A stretch of DNA of 50,758 nucleotides. Origin: Bryobacterales bacterium. GTDB lineage: Bacteria; Acidobacteriota; Terriglobia; Bryobacterales; Bryobacteraceae. Position numbers and translations under genes: made by a program. The stretch is from positions 1-50,758 of the forward strand of contig DAIDHC010000105.1 in the NCBI GenBank assembly GCA_027452065.1, written 5' to 3'. The notes beneath the pieces were generated by a model. The model was not told where the DNA came from. It ran no database searches and was given only the letters and a program-made list of their open reading frames with translations. Positions 47,376-50,758 of this stretch are shown one piece after another; position 1 is the first letter of the stretch, and every line of letters starts with the position of its first letter.

Positions 47376-48691
47376 CCCGCTCCCCCGTCGCCCTCCACCG
47401 GATCCACGTGCAGCGTCAGCCCTTCCACCTCTCTCACCCTCACCCTCGCCCCCGCCTCCGCCCTCTTGCTCGACACCGCTTCCCATAACTCACCCCGGAT
47501 CATCACCAGCCCCTTCGGCTCCAGCGCCGTCTGCACCACCGCCGTCTCCCCTATCATCCCCGCCATCCCCGTCGTCACTTTCGCCGCCCGCGCCTTCACC
47601 ACCAGCGACACCAGGAACACCGTGATCGCCGCGAACGGCAGCGTCACCGCGATCGCCGTCCCCGCGTGAATCCGCAGCTCCGGCGGACCCTCCACCAGCA
47701 GCATCGCCCCCAGTATCATGCTCGCCGCCCCGCCCGCCCCCAATATCCCGTGCGAGGTGAACTTCGCCTCCAGCAGAAACAGCACCCCCGCCAGTATCAG
47801 CAGCGCCACGCCCACCCAACTGATCGGAAACAGCGACAGCGACGACATCCCCAGCAGCGCCAGCACCGCCCCCACCACCCCCGGCACAATCAGCCCCGGA
47901 TGGCTGAACTCCACATACAGCCCCAGCGCCCCCAGCACCAGCAGAATGAACCCCGTGTTCGGATCCGCGATCGAGGCCAGAAACCGCTGCCGGAACGGCG
48001 GCTGGTAATCCACAATCTCCGCCCCCGCCACCCGCAGCGTCTCCTTCCGCCCGTCCAGCCGCTCCACCTCCCGCCCGTCGGCCGCCCGCAGCAGACTCGC
48101 TTCATCCCCCGCCACCAGCTCGATCAAATGTCCGTCCAGCGCCTCTTTATCCGTCACGGAAACCGCCTGCCGGATCGTCTTCTCCGCCAGTTCGCTGTTC
48201 CTCCCCCGCCGCGTCGTCAGCGCCCGCAGCATCGCCGCCGAGTCGTTCTCCACCTTGTTGCGCATCACCGGGTCCATCTGCTGGCCCAGCAGCACCGGCG
48301 AGGCCGCCCCCGTGTTCGTCCCCGGCGCCATCGCCGCCACATCGCCCGCCTCCAGCAGAAAAAATCCCGCCGACGCCGCCCGCCCTCCGCTCGGCGTTAC
48401 ATAAGTGATCACCGGCACCGGCGCCGCGTTCAGCTCCTCAATCGTCTTCCGCGTCGCGTCCAGCAGCCCACCCGGCGTGTTCAGCCGCAGCAGAATCGCC
48501 GCCGCGTGCTTCGCCTTCGCTTCCGCGATCGCCCCGCTCACAATCTCTTGCGTCACAGGATGCACAACCCCGTCGACGCTCGCCGCCACCACCACCGGCG
48601 CCTGAGCCCGCGCCGTTCCTCCCAGCCCCAGCGCCGCCGCCAGCGCCAGTCCCATCCCCCGACGAATTGACAACCGGCTTGTAGCCCCCAA
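47372..48691 (-). CDS. NfeD-family membrane serine protease (ClpP-like plus NfeD)
   Basis: This 439-residue full-length NfeD (nodulation/slipin-partner) protein has a signal peptide (residues 1-30). A ClpP-class serine protease domain follows with Ser107 in GRAASAGFF and a candidate Lys146, the Ser-Lys pair seen in archaeal 1510-N. Four membrane helices (about 240-375) lead to a C-terminal OB-fold NfeD domain (about 380-437). It cleaves hydrophobic parts of membrane proteins such as slipins in archaeal relatives. The slipin here lies 3.7 kb away on the same strand. The start is a TTG at 48691 with GAGGG upstream; ATG at 48655 is an alternative. Confidence 0.92.
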   Translation of the reverse strand: MGATSRLSIRRGMGLALAAALGLGGTARAQAPVVVAASVDGVVHPVTQEIVSGAIAEAKAKHAAAILLRLNTPGGLLDATRKTIEELNAAPVPVITYVTPSGGRAASAGFFLLEAGDVAAMAPGTNTGAASPVLLGQQMDPVMRNKVENDSAAMLRALTTRRGRNSELAEKTIRQAVSVTDKEALDGHLIELVAGDEASLLRAADGREVERLDGRKETLRVAGAEIVDYQPPFRQRFLASIADPNTGFILLVLGALGLYVEFSHPGLIVPGVVGAVLALLGMSSLSLFPISWVGVALLILAGVLFLLEAKFTSHGILGAGGAASMILGAMLLVEGPPELRIHAGTAIAVTLPFAAITVFLVSLVVKARAAKVTTGMAGMIGETAVVQTALEPKGLVMIRGELWEAVSSKRAEAGARVRVREVEGLTLHVDPVEGDGGAG

Positions 48692-48754
48692 GATGCCCTC
48701 ACTATAACGCAGCCCGCGGAACTTCAGCGTCCCTTCGCTCGTATTCTTCTTTGT

Positions 48755-48761
48755 GAGGAGG
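48755..48761 (+). promoter_or_regulatory. Strong Shine-Dalgarno site GAGGAGG
   Basis: GAGGAGG at 48755-48761, 5 nt before the GTG at 48767, decides the start of the 63-residue membrane protein. Confidence 0.75.
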
Positions 48762-48766
48762 CCTCC

Positions 48767-48958
48767 GTGCTTAGTTTTCTGCTCTGGTGTCTGCTGCTGG
48801 TCATCTGCTGGCCAATAGCGATTCTCGCCCTGATCCTCTACCCCTTGGTCTGGCTGCTGCTCCTGCCCTTCCGCATCGTCGGCATCGCCGTCGGCGGCGT
48901 GCTCGAACTCATCTGGGCGCTCTTCGCCTTCCCCTCCCGCGTCCTCCGCCGCATCTGA
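48767..48958 (+). CDS. Small two-helix membrane protein
   Basis: This 63-residue, very hydrophobic protein, mostly Leu, Ile, Val and Trp, has two predicted membrane helices and a basic end (SRVLRRI). A strong ribosome site GAGGAGG lies 5 nt before the GTG start, which makes this small gene credible. Family unknown. It is divergent from the NfeD gene and may share its promoter region. Confidence 0.72.
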   Translation: MLSFLLWCLLLVICWPIAILALILYPLVWLLLLPFRIVGIAVGGVLELIWALFAFPSRVLRRI

Positions 48959-49066
48959 ACCCGGCTCTCAATCGCCGCCCGCGGCGCGCCCCCGCGCCCG
49001 GAAATTTCCTTCCCCTGCTCTCGCCCCGCGCGCCGCTCATGCTAGTTTGGAAACTTCGGCGGCGCT

Positions 49067-49990
49067 TTGGAACCACTTCCCACTCCCGGCAGCAGCCCCC
49101 ATCATGCCCTGGCGCTCGACTGCCCGCGCGCCCTCCTGCGCGAGTTGAGCGAACAGTCCCCCCGCCCCGGCTCATCGTTCTCCGGCGTCCTGTTCGGCTC
49201 CCGCGACGGCCAGATCGTCCGCTTCCGCGCCTGGCGCCCCGCCCTCCGCAGCCGCTCCTTCCAGCCCACCTTCGCCGGCATGCACGGGGAAGGCGATCCC
49301 CTCGCCCGCCTCCTCCATTCCTATCCCTCCGACCCCGCCCTCCACGGCCTCATTCCCGTCGGCTGGTTCCTGGTCCGCCGCGACGGCCCTCTCGAGCCCG
49401 CCGGCTCCGAACTCGAAGTCTTCAACGCCCTCTTCCCCGAACCCTGGCAGGTCACACTCCTGCTCAGCATTGCCCGTTCCGGAAGCTCCGCCCGCTTCTT
49501 CGGCCGCTCCCCCGTCCCCATCGTCCGCGACCCCGTGCTCTCCGATCTCCCTGTCCCCGCCTCCCCTCGCCCTCGCCGCCTCTCCCCGCTTTGGCTCCTC
49601 GCCGGCCTCGCCCTCACCGGCTGGCTTCTGTTCGCCTCCCTGGCCTGGATCAACTGGCAGCGCCCCGGCACCGTCGAATCCTTCCTCCGCCCCAGCCCCC
49701 CGCTCGCCCTCTCCCTCGCCAGCCGCCCCGGCGGCGTTGAGCTCGGCTGGGATCGTTCTTCCGCCCTCATCCGCGACGCTCTCCGCGCCACCCTCGTCGT
49801 CACCGCCGAAGGCAGCAGCCGCACCATCTCGCTCGATGCCACCGAACTCCGCAGCGGCGCCTACCTCTGGAACTCCATCCCCTCCGATCTCCAGATCACC
49901 ATGACCGTCTTCCCCGTCATCGGTTCCCCCGTCACCGCCTCCGCCCGCTTCATCGCCCCCATCCCACCCCCGCCCGCCGTCCAACAGTAG
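49067..49990 (+). CDS. Degenerate MPN/JAB-like domain membrane protein
   Basis: This 307-residue protein's N-terminal region (residues about 15-150) follows the strand and loop pattern of MPN/JAB metalloproteases. It has GVLFG, then PVGWFLVRRDGP where active enzymes read GWYHSH, and NALFPEPWQVTLLL matching the helix after the catalytic loop. The two catalytic histidines are absent, so it should be inactive or only binding. One transmembrane helix (about 172-192) and a C-terminal beta-sandwich-like domain follow. The start is a TTG at 49067, uncertain, because no better start gives the domain. Call is from pattern memory, not a search. Confidence 0.6.
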   Translation: MEPLPTPGSSPHHALALDCPRALLRELSEQSPRPGSSFSGVLFGSRDGQIVRFRAWRPALRSRSFQPTFAGMHGEGDPLARLLHSYPSDPALHGLIPVGWFLVRRDGPLEPAGSELEVFNALFPEPWQVTLLLSIARSGSSARFFGRSPVPIVRDPVLSDLPVPASPRPRRLSPLWLLAGLALTGWLLFASLAWINWQRPGTVESFLRPSPPLALSLASRPGGVELGWDRSSALIRDALRATLVVTAEGSSRTISLDATELRSGAYLWNSIPSDLQITMTVFPVIGSPVTASARFIAPIPPPPAVQQ

Positions 49991-50107
49991 CCCCGCCGCA
50001 CTCCGCTCCGCGCCCCGCCGCCCCGGCGCACTCCGCTCTGCCCCACCCCGCTCCGCGCGCCACCGCCCCGCCGCGCTCCGCGCCCCGCCGCTCCGCGCCC
50101 CGCACCC
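49991..50107. repeat. Degenerate GC-rich tandem repeat
   Basis: About six imperfect units built on CCCCGCCGC followed by CTCCGCTCCGCG or CTCCGCG variants run from 49991 to 50107, immediately after the preceding gene. The stretch is nearly pure G+C. It contains no coding signal and may arise by slippage. Confidence 0.6.
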
Positions 50108-50191
50108 GCCTTCGGAAATACATCTGCGCCCCTCGACCGGCATCCTATCTTCCGTAGACCAGTAATCAACCCCCCAGGAGAAAGAAGTTCC

Positions 50192-50662
50192 ATGAAGACC
50201 CTGAAAATTTTCGCGCTGACCCTTGTCTGCGCATGCGCCACCCTCGGCCTCCGCGCCCAGGATAAGGACATCGTTGACACCGCCGTCGCCGCCGGCAATT
50301 TCACCACCCTCGTGAAAGCCGTCCAGGCCGCCGGCCTCGTCGATACCCTCAAAGGCCCCGGACCCTTCACTGTCTTCGCGCCCACCGACGAAGCCTTCGC
50401 CAAACTCCCCGCCGGCACTCTCGAAAGCCTCCTCGCCAACAAGGATCAGCTCAAGAAGGTGCTTCTCTATCACGTCCTCAGCGGCAAAGTGATGGCCGCC
50501 GACGTTCACACCATGAAAGCCAAAACCGTCGAAGGCTCCTCGGCCCACATCGTCGCCCGCAACGGCTCCGTCATGATCGACAAAGCAAAAGTCGTGCAGG
50601 CCGACATCGTCTGCTCCAACGGCGTCATCCACGTCATCGACTCCGTGCTCATGCCCAAGTAG
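50192..50662 (+). CDS. Secreted fasciclin (FAS1) domain protein
   Basis: This 156-residue protein has a signal peptide ([23 protein letters not shown]) and a single FAS1 domain ([19 protein letters not shown], then [15 protein letters not shown] and YHVLSGKV motifs, ending [14 protein letters not shown]). FAS1 domains mediate adhesion or matrix interactions outside the cell. AGGAG with 11-nt spacing and a purine-rich stretch precede the ATG. A strong intrinsic terminator follows. Confidence 0.93.
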   Translation: MKTLKIFALTLVCACATLGLRAQDKDIVDTAVAAGNFTTLVKAVQAAGLVDTLKGPGPFTVFAPTDEAFAKLPAGTLESLLANKDQLKKVLLYHVLSGKVMAADVHTMKAKTVEGSSAHIVARNGSVMIDKAKVVQADIVCSNGVIHVIDSVLMPK

Positions 50663-50690
50663 TCGTCCTGCCATCCCACCTCCGGTAGCC

Positions 50691-50726
50691 AGGCGGGCCG
50701 CATTCCATGGGCCCGCCTTTTTTTTT
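50691..50726 (+). terminator. Intrinsic terminator after the fasciclin gene
   Basis: AGGCGGGCC (50691-50699) pairs perfectly with GGCCCGCCT (50710-50718) around a 10-nt loop, followed by nine T (50718-50726). The 9-bp stem and T run make a clear Rho-independent terminator, the only one of this quality in the window. Confidence 0.93.
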
Positions 50727-50758
50727 CCGCCGCGCCGCCAACCCCCTGCCCCACCCGC

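Noticed and set aside
45603-47486. 627-codon Gly/Glu-rich minus-strand frame opposite the GT-C-like gene
   Set aside because: Made of alternating Gly, Glu, Ala and Arg, which is what C-ending Leu/Ala/Ser codons give when read backwards; no domain, and the opposite strand has a clear membrane protein.

Overview
The window is a high-G+C stretch (about two thirds G+C by eye) of a Gram-negative chromosome. The protein families point to the Acidobacteriota, most likely a Bryobacter/Solibacter-type lineage. These are an Oar-like TonB receptor with an N-terminal carboxypeptidase-regulatory domain, a GWxTD-domain protein, many Tat- or Sec-exported redox proteins, a secreted NIPSNAP protein and a c-type haem/copper-monooxygenase/TPR fusion. 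There is no rRNA or other phylogenetic marker, so this placement is inference. The only RNA gene found is a tRNA-Arg(CCG) at 27324-27401.

Layout. 1-554: 5' end of an IS1634-type transposase running off the left edge. 816-4499: a GT21-type glycosyltransferase, then a divergent Tat-exported two-gene GMC (gluconate-dehydrogenase-like) oxidoreductase. 4511-7658: an acyl-CoA operon (SDR, enoyl-CoA hydratase, CoA-transferase). 7744-10561: S51 cyanophycinase-like peptidase, aldo/keto reductase, Tat NIPSNAP protein. 10626-12913: three-gene envelope operon (TPR protein and two small exported proteins). 12933-19225: VIT/CCC1 transporter, UvrA, a TrbI/VirB10-like exported protein and IlvD.

19242-26735 is the most unusual block. 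An Oar-like receptor is followed by an exported c-type cytochrome translationally coupled (ATGA overlap) to a twin-arginine thiamine-diphosphate enzyme, then a small unknown protein and a secreted beta-propeller. 27437-34945 is an envelope redox and secretion region: two tandem thioredoxin-like proteins, a carboxypeptidase-regulatory/beta-barrel protein, a GWxTD protein, and a redoxin coupled to a haem c/Cu monooxygenase-like/TPR fusion.

35484-39816 encodes a two-component system: a PDZ/multi-TM/GAF/PAS histidine kinase and an NtrC-type sigma-54 activator, preceded by two perfect inverted repeats. 39830-43635 is an operon of slipin, a SPOR protein, lipA and lnt. The right end carries a secreted beta-propeller, a lone HEPN-like gene (44851-45708), a GT-C-like polytopic protein, an NfeD/ClpP-type membrane protease, a 63-residue membrane protein, a degenerate MPN/JAB-like membrane protein and a secreted fasciclin protein with a clear intrinsic terminator at the right edge.

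From roughly 13 kb rightwards the + strand is C-rich and G-poor whichever strand is coding. Plus-strand genes therefore use C-ending codons and minus-strand genes G-ending codons, which produces many long false reading frames opposite the real genes.
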